Source: Bacteroidales bacterium (lineage in GTDB: Bacteria > Bacteroidota > Bacteroidia > Bacteroidales > DTU049). From it: a DNA stretch of 37,266 nucleotides. The stretch lies in NCBI GenBank assembly GCA_016937255.1, contig JAFGWG010000021.1, forward strand, positions 1 to 37,266. The letters are read 5' to 3'. The notes below the pieces were generated by a model. It did no database searches. It was not told the DNA's origin and was given only the letters and a program-made list of their open reading frames with translations. The position numbers and the translations under genes were made by a program. Shown here in pieces: positions 22,948 to 32,127 of this stretch (position 1 is the stretch's first letter; each line of letters opens with the position of its first letter).

Positions 22948-25926
22948 ATGAAAGGCATTACGCTGAGTGAACATATTCGCCAATCGAAAATTGCCGTGGC
23001 TGCCAATAAAATAAAAGGCAACCGCCATGGGCAAATTCTCTCTATGCTTTATGCAGATCCCTATCATTTTATTGAAGAAATTATTCAGAATACGGAAGAC
23101 GCATGCAGAAATTTATCTAATTTTGAAGATAAGGGGATTTTAAGGGTATTGATTTTAGATAATGCCATCGATATTTATCACAATGGCAAAGCATTCGATG
23201 AGCAAGATCTAATGGCGATCAGCACATTTGCCTCTACCTCTAAAAAAGGCACACCCGATATTAATATGATTGGAAAATTTGGCATTGGATTCCGGTCTGT
23301 ATATGGTATAAGCGAAAACCCGGAGATTCATAGCGGCGAGCATCATTATCGTATCTTAGATTATGAAATACTCGAAACCTGCGAAAGTCGCTCCACACAT
23401 GAATTTACAACACTGATCCGACTGCCTTTTAAAAAAGATCTCGACTCAAGAATTATTGAATCTACACGCAATAAACTCCTGCAATTGGATCATACCCTGC
23501 TATTATTTTTAACTCATTTACGCAAAATTGAAGTAGAGAGTGGTGCTAAAAGATTGAGCATACAACGTGAAAATATATTATTGCAAAAAGACATATACAA
23601 AACTTCCTTACAAAGCAGTGGCATAATTTCTAAAATGGAAAATTACCTTGTATTCAGGAAAAACACCCATGGAAAACAAGAATGTGCAATAGCTTTTTGC
23701 CATGGAACGGAGTCCGATCATTTTATACCATTGGCAAATAAACCTGTGGCGGTGTATTTTCCCACACAATATTCGCTGAAACATTCATTTTTAACACACG
23801 GGCGATTCACTACAAATCCAACCAGAGAACAAATTATTTTTAATCGCGAATATTGCCCTGAAAATTTTAAGATAAGCACTGATCTAGGCGATTTATTACT
23901 TAAAAGCTTTAAGTTCTTGCGCAAAGAAAAATATCTGAATTCTTCATTTTATAGTTTGTTTAATTGGAATATCCAAAATCCTGATCCTCTTCATGAAAGT
24001 ATCGAATCAAGCATAGATAAATTTTTAAGAGAAGAAAAATCACTTCAGAATACTGAAAATCAATACAAAGAATGCAAAAGTCTTTGCATACCAGAGCATG
24101 ATTTACTTCGAAATCTCACCAAGAATAAAGATATTTTCAATATTTGGTCTCGATTCGATTTTCTGCACGAAACATTATGCAGAAATGAAACTTTTCTTCA
24201 ATACCTTCAAAGAAAACATAAACTCAAAAAGGCTGACTTAGATTCACTTGCCTTCCATATACGACAACATCCTGAATTTCTAAAGAAAAAGAAATTTAGT
24301 GAGTTGACTATTTTTTATCAAATTCTTTCAGAACATACAAAATACTGGGATACAAAACATGCCGATCGCTATTATTCAGTAAGATACAGCCAAATCATCC
24401 CCGACACTAAGAAAGAATTGAAAGCACCATTTCATACCGATGGGCGCCCTGCAATTTTTCTTGGCGAAATAAAAGGTAAAGTCCCACTGGTTCATCCAGA
24501 ATTAGCCGCCAATAGCGCAAATAGAAATTTTTTCAAAATGCTGGGTATTCCTGAAGGGAGTCCCGGTCTTGCAGAAGCGGAAAAACTGATTGCGGCTATT
24601 CGAATGCACAATGCCAATCCCAATTTATTTCGGCTATATCAACTGTATATTGACGGGAATTCCACACTAAAAGACCGAATATCTACTTTGCTCTTCAAAA
24701 CGAATTGCATCCGAACCATAGAATCAGGCAGCGGTGAGAAAAAACTTGATAAACCTGGAGAAATATATCTGCAAAAACCAGAACTGGAGAAATTTTTCTC
24801 AAATATCAATGTCTCTTTTATCAGCCCAGATCTTTACAAATATTTCGAATCAAATCAAATTTCGGAAAAAGAAACTGAATTCTTCTTAAATAATATTGGA
24901 GTCCAAGCGTTTCCACGAATAATTCCTATTAAAAACACCCTAAACGAACACAAGAAAAAAGAACTCAGAGGCGAAATTGAGATTCACCCTATTGTAAAAG
25001 AAGAAATTATAGACTTCAGCATTGAAGGCCTTGATGAATTCCTTAGTTTTCCATCCTTTGAAGCATCGGTAGCATTGTGGGCATTGCTTTGCAATATGCC
25101 AGAAGAGTATTTTGAAGCCAGCTATACTTTTGAATCGTACGTTAGATCCGAATGTGTTTCATTTATACCAGATTTTATTCAGACCCTAAAAAAGACTGCA
25201 TTTCTGTACGACAAAAACATGAATGCAAGATCTGGCAATGAAATAAATGCAGACGAGATGCATGATGCCTATGAAAAAAACGCTGGGAATTATAATCGCA
25301 TTCTCAATATTTTTCAGATTGACGGGTCTTTATCATCTTCACTCAACAAAAATGAAGAAGACCTCATCCGTTTTATCCGCCGTCAGAAAATAGATCCCCT
25401 AAAATTCATTTCAAACGAGAAAATGAGTAGATCTGATCATGAATATATCTTTACAAAATATAATGGTGATTTATCTGAATCACATCAAAAAAGTGGTGCA
25501 GATTTTAACCAATGGTCGCAACTGGCGCAGAGCCTTCCGTTTAATTCTGAATATCAGCCAGATATTGAAGCCCTTGATTTCTTTTTAGACACTGCTACAC
25601 AAAAAATAAGGGAACATTTATTAAAAAATGTGTATGCAGAGTCGAAAAGCATAAGCATAGCATTTAAAAGCAATGGGATTTTGAAAATAATGGAAAATGG
25701 CGATTTTCTATCATGGGTTTTCATTGGACAAAGAAATGCTTTTGGCGGCTATATCATGATGCATCCATATATCGAACAACTATTGCTTGAGCGGCCCAAT
25801 CGCAGAGATATTATCGCATATATTGCAGATAAGCAACATTGTATGTTGGTTGAATCAGAAAATATAGACAAATTCTTGAAAAACAATATCTTACTCACCT
25901 TAAAAAGAATGAAATTCACCCGCTAA
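22948..25926 (+). CDS. Sacsin-like HSP90-type (GHKL) ATPase protein, function unknown
   Basis: The 992-residue protein has an N-terminal ATPase of the sacsin/NOV type. The Bergerat N-box is EEIIQNTEDA (E44, N48, D51). The second motif is HNGKAF (78-83), typical of sacsin-like rather than HSP90 proteins. The lid glycine motif is IGKFGIGFRSVY (108-119). A downstream FLTHGRFTTNPTREQI resembles the sacsin segment that follows the ATPase. The remaining ~650 residues are helical, charged and unrecognised, with no nuclease, helicase or transmembrane signature. The ATG at 22948 is preferred over the one at 22900, which lies inside a terminator. The TAA overlaps the tilS ATG by one base, so the two are translated together. 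Chaperone-like action or an antiviral role are both possible; neither is shown. Confidence 0.85.
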   Translation: MKGITLSEHIRQSKIAVAANKIKGNRHGQILSMLYADPYHFIEEIIQNTEDACRNLSNFEDKGILRVLILDNAIDIYHNGKAFDEQDLMAISTFASTSKKGTPDINMIGKFGIGFRSVYGISENPEIHSGEHHYRILDYEILETCESRSTHEFTTLIRLPFKKDLDSRIIESTRNKLLQLDHTLLLFLTHLRKIEVESGAKRLSIQRENILLQKDIYKTSLQSSGIISKMENYLVFRKNTHGKQECAIAFCHGTESDHFIPLANKPVAVYFPTQYSLKHSFLTHGRFTTNPTREQIIFNREYCPENFKISTDLGDLLLKSFKFLRKEKYLNSSFYSLFNWNIQNPDPLHESIESSIDKFLREEKSLQNTENQYKECKSLCIPEHDLLRNLTKNKDIFNIWSRFDFLHETLCRNETFLQYLQRKHKLKKADLDSLAFHIRQHPEFLKKKKFSELTIFYQILSEHTKYWDTKHADRYYSVRYSQIIPDTKKELKAPFHTDGRPAIFLGEIKGKVPLVHPELAANSANRNFFKMLGIPEGSPGLAEAEKLIAAIRMHNANPNLFRLYQLYIDGNSTLKDRISTLLFKTNCIRTIESGSGEKKLDKPGEIYLQKPELEKFFSNINVSFISPDLYKYFESNQISEKETEFFLNNIGVQAFPRIIPIKNTLNEHKKKELRGEIEIHPIVKEEIIDFSIEGLDEFLSFPSFEASVALWALLCNMPEEYFEASYTFESYVRSECVSFIPDFIQTLKKTAFLYDKNMNARSGNEINADEMHDAYEKNAGNYNRILNIFQIDGSLSSSLNKNEEDLIRFIRRQKIDPLKFISNEKMSRSDHEYIFTKYNGDLSESHQKSGADFNQWSQLAQSLPFNSEYQPDIEALDFFLDTATQKIREHLLKNVYAESKSISIAFKSNGILKIMENGDFLSWVFIGQRNAFGGYIMMHPYIEQLLLERPNRRDIIAYIADKQHCMLVESENIDKFLKNNILLTLKRMKFTR

Positions 25927-27254
25927 TGCAGAAAAAGTTCATCCAATCTCTAGAAATATTGGCTCCGGGATACAAATCCAACAGGTTTTTACTTGCGGTG
26001 AGCGGAGGTATTGATTCAATGGTGATGCTGCATCTATTTATGAAAGCAGAATTAAATTTTGTCATAGCGCACTGCAATTTCAAGCTTAGGGGTGAAGAAA
26101 GTGAAAGAGATGAAAAATTTGTGCGCGAATTTTGCAAAAAGCATAAAATCAAGCTGTTTTTTGAAATTTACGATGCATCAGAATATGCAATAACCCATAA
26201 AGTAAGCATACAGGAAGCTGCTAGAGAAACCCGATATTCATTTTTCTTAAAAGTCTTAAATGATAGCTCCAGCAATTATATTGTAACCGCACACAACAGA
26301 GATGATGTGCTGGAAACATTTTTCATAAATCTTAATCGAGGAGCAGGAATTAAGGGATTGGCATCCATTCCTCCAAAAAATGAATTAACCATACGGCCAT
26401 TGCTTAGATTTTCGAGATTAGATATTGAAACTTATGCAAAAAAGCATGGAATTGAATATGTAGAAGACAGCTCCAATGCAGAAGACAAATACCTAAGGAA
26501 TCGCATAAGGCATCATTTATTGCCATTGGCGGAGGAAATTATGCCCGGTTTTGCTAATGCTTTACAAAAGAGCACATTGCACTTGCGTTCATTATCAGAT
26601 TCACTCGACGAGGAGCTTGATTTGAGGCTGGAACAATATGAAATGAATGATTCTAAAGACGCTCTGGATATTATTCCCTCTGAGCTCATAAATGATCCTT
26701 TTGCCGAGCAATTATTGCTAAAAATCATTCAGAAATTTGGCTTTCCTACAGCTATTATAGATGATGTGTTTCTATCTTTCTTCAGCAATGAGAGTAAATT
26801 TTTCTATTCCGGAGAAATGAGAATGATTGTTAGAAGCGACAGGCTAACAATTTCAGAAATCCCCGATGTGAATGATGCCGAATATCTGATTTATGAAGAC
26901 TTGAGTTCTGAACATCTAACCATAAACCTTAAAGCAGAATTTGCAAATTATGAATCGCTTTCAAACATCATCACGAATAAAAAAGTACTCCAGTTAAATA
27001 AAAAGAAACTGGTTTTTCCATTAAAAATTAGACGTTGGAGAGCTGGTGATCGATTCAGACCATTGGGCATGAAAGGCAATAGAAAAATCAGCGACTACCT
27101 GACAGACAAGAAGTTAACTGCAATAGAAAAAGAAAAAGTATATGTATTGGAGAGTAAAAACGAAATTGCAGCAATTTTAGGCTTTGAAATCAGCGAAAAC
27201 TTTGCTTTGCGAGACTTCCCATGCACTGCCCTTATTTTGAAAATATCTAAATAA
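25926..27254 (+). CDS. tilS: tRNA(Ile)-lysidine synthase TilS
   Basis: TilS converts C34 of the CAU-anticodon tRNA-Ile to lysidine so that it reads AUA; it is essential in most bacteria. The PP-loop SGGIDS is at 26-31. Other family signatures are AHCNFKLRGEESERDEKF, TAHNRDDVLETFFINLNRG and a C-terminal domain with RRWRAGDRFRPLGMKGNRKI. The 442 residues are full length. Its ATG overlaps the stop of the sacsin-like ATPase gene (TAATG), an unusual partner. Confidence 0.96.
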   Translation: MQKKFIQSLEILAPGYKSNRFLLAVSGGIDSMVMLHLFMKAELNFVIAHCNFKLRGEESERDEKFVREFCKKHKIKLFFEIYDASEYAITHKVSIQEAARETRYSFFLKVLNDSSSNYIVTAHNRDDVLETFFINLNRGAGIKGLASIPPKNELTIRPLLRFSRLDIETYAKKHGIEYVEDSSNAEDKYLRNRIRHHLLPLAEEIMPGFANALQKSTLHLRSLSDSLDEELDLRLEQYEMNDSKDALDIIPSELINDPFAEQLLLKIIQKFGFPTAIIDDVFLSFFSNESKFFYSGEMRMIVRSDRLTISEIPDVNDAEYLIYEDLSSEHLTINLKAEFANYESLSNIITNKKVLQLNKKKLVFPLKIRRWRAGDRFRPLGMKGNRKISDYLTDKKLTAIEKEKVYVLESKNEIAAILGFEISENFALRDFPCTALILKISK

Positions 27255-27267
27255 TTCACTATTTTTG
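27236..27267 (+). promoter_or_regulatory. dsbD promoter inside the end of tilS
   Basis: TTTG at 27236-27239, 20 bases, then TATTTTTG at 27260-27267 matches the full Bacteroidota promoter. The -33 box lies in the tilS coding region. The leader to the ATG at 27303 is about 30 bases. Confidence 0.65.
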
Positions 27268-27302
27268 TACATTCTTTTGAGAACCATATAAAAACCATTG
27301 AA

Positions 27303-29396
27303 ATGAGTAAGTTGAGATTCCTTATTGTATCCGTTTTTGTGCTTGCACTTAGCGGCATGGTACAGGCGCAAATGCTGAATCCGGTAAAATGGACCGTTTC
27401 TGTACAAAAAATCTCTGAAACAGAAGCAAACATAGTGTGTACTGCTACCATGGATCCAGGCTGGCATTTATATAGCCAATATGTGGGAGAGGGTGGTCCA
27501 TTGCCAACGGTTTTAACCTTTGAGCCAAATTCCTCATACAAGCTTCTTGGAAAACCTTACGAATATCCAAAAGCACATGTTGAATATGATCAGACATTTG
27601 AGATGGATGTAGGTTCATGGGCTGGATCTGCTTCATTTACTCAAAGAATTAAGCTTTTAAAAAGCGAGAAATTTACAATAACAGGTATAATTGAGTACAT
27701 GACCTGTAATGAAGGAAGTTGTATTCCGTTGGATTATGATCTTTCAGTAAATGTGGATGGTACTCAATATTCTCTTGAAGAATCAGGAGACGAAAGCCCA
27801 GACTCAATTGCTGTAGATTCAATACCTATTGATACTATCACTCCTGATACTGCTGGGACAAATGCGACTACAAATCTTGGTGATGATACCGATGAAAATG
27901 ATTTGGCAAATTCATCCCTCTGGAGTATTTTTATCATTGCTTTCTTAAGTGGGCTGATAGCGATATTCACCCCTTGTGTACTACCCATGGTTCCAATGAC
28001 CGTTACATTTTTCCTGAAAGGTTCTGAAAATAAATCGAAAGGAAGAAGACAGGCCTTTTTCTTTGGTTTTAGCATCATAGTGATCTTTACTGTAATTGGT
28101 TCAGGCCTATCAATAATTTTTGGGCCTACCTTATTTCAGTGGCTAAGTACTCACTGGTTGCCAAATATTCTATTCTTCCTGATATTCATGATTTTTGCTT
28201 TCTCATTTTTCGGAATGTTTGAAATCAAAATGCCATCAGGGTTAATCAATAAGTCTGATCAACAGGCAGATAAAGGCGGTCTTTTCGGTCCGTTCTTTAT
28301 GGCATTAACACTGGTATTGGTTTCATTTTCATGCACAGTACCCATCATTGGAGCTGTAGTAGTAATGCTTTCCAACGGTGAGTTTCTACAACCCATTGTA
28401 GCCATGTTTGGCTTTGGATTAGCATTTGCCGTTCCGTTTACTCTATTTGCATTATTCCCAAGATGGTTGGGGAATCTGCCAAAATCAGGTGGCTGGATGA
28501 ATACTCTGAAAGTAGTTCTTGGATTCATAGAAGTAGCTCTTGGATTAAAGTTTTTAAGTGTGGCTGATATGGCCTACGGTTGGCATCTTCTCGATCGTCA
28601 GATATATCTCGCCCTTTGGATAGTAATCTTTAGCTTACTGGGTCTATACCTTTTAGGAAAACTCAAGTTCAAACACGACGGTGATGAAAAACATATCGGT
28701 GTTCCTAAGTTGATGCTTGCCATCATTTCATTATCGTTTGCTATTTACATGCTCCCCGGCATGTTTGGTGCCCCAATTAAAATACTCTCAGGATTCCTTC
28801 CTCCTCAAACCACAAATGAGTTTGATGTAAGAGATATTGTAAGGGAAGAGATTGAAATAAGTCAATTCGCGGGAGGAAATAGTGAAAGCCATATTTGTAC
28901 TACCAATCCAAAATACTCAGAAGATCTTGAACTTCCTCACGGGCTGGAAGGCTATTTTGATTTGGAAGAAGGTTTGGCTTGTGCAAAAGAAATGAAAATG
29001 CCAATCTTCATTGATTTCACTGGTAAAGGCTGTGTGAATTGTAGGAAAATGGAAAATAATGTATGGGTTGAACCAGAAGTCTTAAAACGTCTTAGAAATG
29101 ATTATATCATTGTATCCCTATATACCGATTATAGACACGAACTTCCTGAAGATGAATGGGTGTCTGCAGAGATTTCATATAGTGGTAAAGTGATCAAAGA
29201 CTATGGTAAGAAAAACCAGGATATTCAGATTCGTAATTATGGTCAAAACTCCCAACCACAATATGTATTGCTTGATTATGATGGTAAGAAACTGATCAAA
29301 GAAACAAAGGCATATGATGCAGATGTGGATGATTTTGTGCGCTTCCTTGACGAAGGATTAGAAGCGTTTAAGAAACGCGAAGCTGAGAAAGAATAA
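27303..29396 (+). CDS. dsbD: Thiol:disulfide interchange protein DsbD
   Basis: DsbD carries electrons from cytoplasmic thioredoxin across the inner membrane to periplasmic thiol partners. A signal peptide (1-22, ending VQAQ) leads to the periplasmic alpha domain with the Cys pair MTCNEGSC. An Asp/Thr-rich linker (~165-200) precedes the eight-helix membrane domain, whose two redox Cys are in FTPCVLPMVPM (~222) and SFSCTVPIIG. The C-terminal thioredoxin-like domain has C577-V-N-C580 in GKGCVNCRK. All three redox pairs are intact. The 697 residues are longer than E. coli DsbD, mainly in the linker and C-terminal domain. It is a single-gene unit with its own promoter and terminator. Confidence 0.94.
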   Translation: MSKLRFLIVSVFVLALSGMVQAQMLNPVKWTVSVQKISETEANIVCTATMDPGWHLYSQYVGEGGPLPTVLTFEPNSSYKLLGKPYEYPKAHVEYDQTFEMDVGSWAGSASFTQRIKLLKSEKFTITGIIEYMTCNEGSCIPLDYDLSVNVDGTQYSLEESGDESPDSIAVDSIPIDTITPDTAGTNATTNLGDDTDENDLANSSLWSIFIIAFLSGLIAIFTPCVLPMVPMTVTFFLKGSENKSKGRRQAFFFGFSIIVIFTVIGSGLSIIFGPTLFQWLSTHWLPNILFFLIFMIFAFSFFGMFEIKMPSGLINKSDQQADKGGLFGPFFMALTLVLVSFSCTVPIIGAVVVMLSNGEFLQPIVAMFGFGLAFAVPFTLFALFPRWLGNLPKSGGWMNTLKVVLGFIEVALGLKFLSVADMAYGWHLLDRQIYLALWIVIFSLLGLYLLGKLKFKHDGDEKHIGVPKLMLAIISLSFAIYMLPGMFGAPIKILSGFLPPQTTNEFDVRDIVREEIEISQFAGGNSESHICTTNPKYSEDLELPHGLEGYFDLEEGLACAKEMKMPIFIDFTGKGCVNCRKMENNVWVEPEVLKRLRNDYIIVSLYTDYRHELPEDEWVSAEISYSGKVIKDYGKKNQDIQIRNYGQNSQPQYVLLDYDGKKLIKETKAYDADVDDFVRFLDEGLEAFKKREAEKE

Positions 29397-29420
29397 AGAA
29401 TCAAATCTATTTCAAATAAA

Positions 29421-29449
29421 AAACCCCGGCAGTTTCCTGTCGGGTTTTT
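29421..29449. terminator. Bidirectional terminator between dsbD and the lectin gene
   Basis: CCCGGCAG (29425-29432) pairs with CTGTCGGG (29437-29444), with one wobble and a TTTC loop. T follows on the plus strand, and an A-run to the left gives T on the minus strand. The two genes converge here. Confidence 0.85.
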
Positions 29450-29467
29450 CTTTTAGAATATATCCGC

Positions 29468-30331
29468 TTACTGCTTTATAAAAGAGCCGCGGAAATTAAG
29501 TTCTCCAACTGCTTCAACAAAATATACACCTGTTGCCAACGATGAAATATCAATTAAGGCAATAGCTTCAGAATTTTGCTGCATAATTAAAGATCCTTTT
29601 GGGTCAAAAACCTTGATGAGATATGTTCCAGGCATTGGCAATTCAATTTGTAATTCATTTGCGGCCGGGTTTGGGTAAAGTACCATTCCTGCATCAGTGT
29701 TTTCATTTATCGCAAGAATATAATCGTATTCAATCACATAATAGCAAAGGCTGGTACCCTGTATATCGTTCCACTCTCCTGTATCTCCCAATACAGTAGT
29801 GCCCGAAGGCCATCCGGTAAGGCCAATTGCTCCACAATCCTGTCCTGCACCATAATCATCGGGTTCGTTGGGAATTCCTGAGCCGGCACCACCCCAGTTA
29901 ATATACGCACCACCAATTGCTGCACCGGTTCCCGCCCCATTAGCCCCCTCACCAGTCCAGAAATTGGTGCCTGAAGCGTCATTATCTCCGTCCCAAAGCC
30001 AAGTTCCTTCTGTTTCATTATCGGTTGCACCAATCCATACGTATGCAATTCCGCCACCATTGGAAATAGTAGTATACGTAGGAGAAACCCCAGCCCCACT
30101 AATAATTGCATCGAAAACAGCATCCTGCTCAGCCTGAGAAGAGATATCTACCAAATACCCACCACGCTCCAAAGCACAGGCCGCAGCATCAGGCCATATT
30201 TGCATTTCCATAACCACTTCATAGGAATGTCCGGCATAATCAAATCGGTAAATATTGGAATCATTTGCACATTGTGAGAAAATTTCCAGAGCAAATAAAA
30301 TTAAAACCACTGATAAAGCAAAATTTTTCAT
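29468..30331 (-). CDS. C-type lectin domain protein with T9SS sorting domain
   Basis: This is a predicted surface or secreted glycan-binding protein of 287 residues. A signal peptide (1-20, ending FSQ) is followed by a C-type lectin domain (~28-205). It shows the family order: W-x-x-A-x-x-x-C (WPDAAACALERGGYL), WIGATDNETEGTWLWDG, an EPDD motif near the usual EPN/QPD sugar-binding site, and GEWND before the last strand (YYVIEYD). The EPD variant leaves sugar preference open; ice or protein binding also occurs in this fold. A T9SS sorting domain follows (~215-287) with YPNPAAN and GVYFVEA. It is a stand-alone gene. Confidence 0.9.
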   Translation of the reverse strand: MKNFALSVVLILFALEIFSQCANDSNIYRFDYAGHSYEVVMEMQIWPDAAACALERGGYLVDISSQAEQDAVFDAIISGAGVSPTYTTISNGGGIAYVWIGATDNETEGTWLWDGDNDASGTNFWTGEGANGAGTGAAIGGAYINWGGAGSGIPNEPDDYGAGQDCGAIGLTGWPSGTTVLGDTGEWNDIQGTSLCYYVIEYDYILAINENTDAGMVLYPNPAANELQIELPMPGTYLIKVFDPKGSLIMQQNSEAIALIDISSLATGVYFVEAVGELNFRGSFIKQ

Positions 30332-30349
30332 TTCTAGCTTAATTTGTCA

Positions 30350-30357
30350 CAAAATTA
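30350..30357 (-). promoter_or_regulatory. -7 element of the lectin gene
   Basis: On the minus strand this reads TAATTTTG, a perfect TAnnTTTG, giving a leader of about 14 bases to the ATG at 30331. The nearest -33-like TTG is at an unusual distance (13 bases). Confidence 0.45.
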
Positions 30358-30398
30358 TAGCTTAAGTCGACAAAAAATAAAATACTTATTACAAGTTT

Positions 30399-31004
30399 TC
30401 AATACTTATTTGTTTGTATCAAATTTTGTATCCAGTTTTCAGGCTGTTTGAAATCGAATCTATGTATAGCATCCAAGAGTTCTTCGGGCTTATCATTAAT
30501 TATTAATGCCTGTAAATGTTCCTTTTTCAGAAAGCGTTCTTTTACGGCATGCATCAGGAAATTAATAACCGAATCAAAATACCCATTGGTATTTAAAATT
30601 GCAATAGGTTTAGTCATTAAGCTCAATTGAAAGGCGGTAAGAACTTCAAACAATTCATCTAAAGTTCCAAATCCACCGGGCAATGCAATAAAAGCATCTG
30701 ATCTATCCATGAGAATAGTCTTGCGCTCTGCCATATCTTTAACCAGAACAAGTTCAGTGAGATCATGACGCACCACTTCTCTGGCATCCAAAAAATCAGG
30801 TACTACCCCAGTGATTTTTCCACCGCCATTCAGCATTTCTTCAGCCAAAACACCCATCAGCCCCACACTTCCGGCGCCATATAAAACATGGATTTTCTGT
30901 TCAAGAAAAAGTGCAGCTATTTTTCTAGTTTCGTTGGCATACAAATCATTGTCGCCTGATGATGAGCCACAAAACACACAAATATTTTGAATTGAATTTT
31001 GCAT
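30399..31004 (-). CDS. LOG family protein (TIGR00730), putative nucleoside-5'-monophosphate phosphoribohydrolase
   Basis: LOG-family enzymes release the base from N6-modified AMP (cytokinin activation) or AMP itself, and resemble lysine decarboxylase only by old annotation. The Rossmann fold starts ICVFCGSSSGDNDLY. YGAGSVGLMG is at 42-51, the conserved R94-K95 in MAERK is present, and the diagnostic PGGFGTLDE is at 109-117. The 201 residues are full length. It is divergent from manA, with start codons only 86 bases apart. Confidence 0.92.
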   Translation of the reverse strand: MQNSIQNICVFCGSSSGDNDLYANETRKIAALFLEQKIHVLYGAGSVGLMGVLAEEMLNGGGKITGVVPDFLDAREVVRHDLTELVLVKDMAERKTILMDRSDAFIALPGGFGTLDELFEVLTAFQLSLMTKPIAILNTNGYFDSVINFLMHAVKERFLKKEHLQALIINDKPEELLDAIHRFDFKQPENWIQNLIQTNKY

Positions 31005-31008
31005 TCCG

Positions 31009-31039
31009 CAAAGATAATACTTGCAATCGAGCCATACAA
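31009..31039 (-). promoter_or_regulatory. Promoter of the LOG family gene, predicted leaderless
   Basis: Read on the minus strand: TTG (31039-31037), 20 bases, then TATCTTTG (31016-31009). The -7 element ends four bases before the ATG at 31004, so transcription should begin at or within 1-2 bases of the start codon. Confidence 0.6.
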
Positions 31040-31062
31040 GTAGTTATTAAATCAGAAAACAC

Positions 31063-31070
31063 TAAGTTTG
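31063..31070 (+). promoter_or_regulatory. -7 element of manA
   Basis: TAAGTTTG, a perfect TAnnTTTG, lies 20 bases before the ATG at 31091. There is no TTG at -33. It is back to back with the LOG promoter. Confidence 0.45.
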
Positions 31071-31090
31071 CAAAGCCAAATTTGAACAAG

Positions 31091-32077
31091 ATGAATACTC
31101 TTTACCCCCTTAAATTCGAGCCCCAATTCATGGAAAAAATATGGGGAGGCACAAAACTTCTAAAAACTTATTCTCTTGAAGAAAAGTACAATAATATTGG
31201 TGAAGTATGGCTATTAAGTGCGGTGAAAGACCATGAAAGCAAAGTTGCAAATGGATTTCTCGCCGGAAACAATCTTAGCGAACTTAGCGAGATATACATG
31301 GGCGATCTGCTTGGAGATGCTGTCTTTGACAAATTTGGTCATGATTTCCCTTTGCTGTTTAAAATCCTTGACACTTCCGACTGGCTTTCTGTTCAGGTTC
31401 ATCCCGACGATATTCTTGCTAAGAAGAAGCACAATCTTCTGAATGGAAAAACAGAAATGTGGTACGTGATGGAAGGAGGCGAAAAAGCTGAAATTATTAG
31501 CGGGTTTAATACTATTACCGACCGTATTAAGGTTCAAAATACCATTCAAAACAATACCCTGCAGGAATTACTTCAATCCTATAAAACCCAGAAAGGGGAT
31601 CTGTTTTTTACTCCTTCTGGAATGGTTCATGCCATTGGGCCAGACGTTACTCTGGCAGAAATTCAGCAAAGTAGTGATGTCACTTATAGGCTATGGGATT
31701 GGGACAGAACAGATGCAAACGGAAAGAAAAGAGATTTGCATATTGAAGCTGCACTGGACGCATTGAAGTATGAGTTTGAAAAAGGTGGAAAATTGGAATA
31801 CCCTATTCCAAAAAATGGCAGTTCTAACATGGTGTCTGAATCACAATTCACTACAAATCTAATTCAATTGGATAAAAACATGTTATTGGAGAAAGATATT
31901 TTTCCAATAGATTCATTTATTGCTTATCTCTGTACAGAAGGAAGTGCAAATATTCGTTCAAGTTCCACATCAGACTCTCTGGTAAAAGGAGAGCTCATTT
32001 TGATACCCGCAGTGATGGATGAAATTCAAATTGTGGCTGCAGAATCCTGCACAATTCTTGAGACATATATTATATAA
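31091..32077 (+). CDS. manA: Mannose-6-phosphate isomerase, class I
   Basis: ManA interconverts mannose-6-phosphate and fructose-6-phosphate, supplying GDP-mannose synthesis or using mannose as a carbon source. The zinc-site motifs are present: VQVHPDD, GKTEMWYVME and SGMVHAIGPDVTLAEIQQSS. The start at 31091 (MNTLYPLKFEPQFMEKIWGG) fits the family's usual beginning; the frame runs 44 codons further upstream through the divergent promoter region and into the LOG gene, which is not credible. The 328 residues match the short bacterial class I form. Confidence 0.94.
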   Translation: MNTLYPLKFEPQFMEKIWGGTKLLKTYSLEEKYNNIGEVWLLSAVKDHESKVANGFLAGNNLSELSEIYMGDLLGDAVFDKFGHDFPLLFKILDTSDWLSVQVHPDDILAKKKHNLLNGKTEMWYVMEGGEKAEIISGFNTITDRIKVQNTIQNNTLQELLQSYKTQKGDLFFTPSGMVHAIGPDVTLAEIQQSSDVTYRLWDWDRTDANGKKRDLHIEAALDALKYEFEKGGKLEYPIPKNGSSNMVSESQFTTNLIQLDKNMLLEKDIFPIDSFIAYLCTEGSANIRSSSTSDSLVKGELILIPAVMDEIQIVAAESCTILETYII

Positions 32078-32108
32078 AAAAATCCCGCTGTAACACAACG
32101 GGATTTCA
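32076..32108. terminator. Bidirectional terminator between manA and the PorE-like gene
   Basis: AATCCCG (32081-32087) pairs with CGGGATT (32099-32105) over an 11-base loop. The A-run at 32076-32082 gives a strong T tail on the minus strand for the PorE-like gene; the plus-strand tail is weak. Confidence 0.8.
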
Positions 32109-32127
32109 TACTAGTTTTCTCTAAATA

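Noticed and set aside
22948-25926. Calling the sacsin-like ATPase an antiphage defence gene
   Set aside because: There is no nuclease, no neighbouring defence gene and no mobile element; its coupling to tilS points as much to housekeeping.
29868-30137. Pro-rich 89-residue frame opposite the lectin gene
   Set aside because: It is an antisense shadow of a Gly-rich coding stretch; no promoter or homology.
30959-31090. Extended start of manA
   Set aside because: It runs antisense through the LOG gene start and both promoters; the family start is at 31091.
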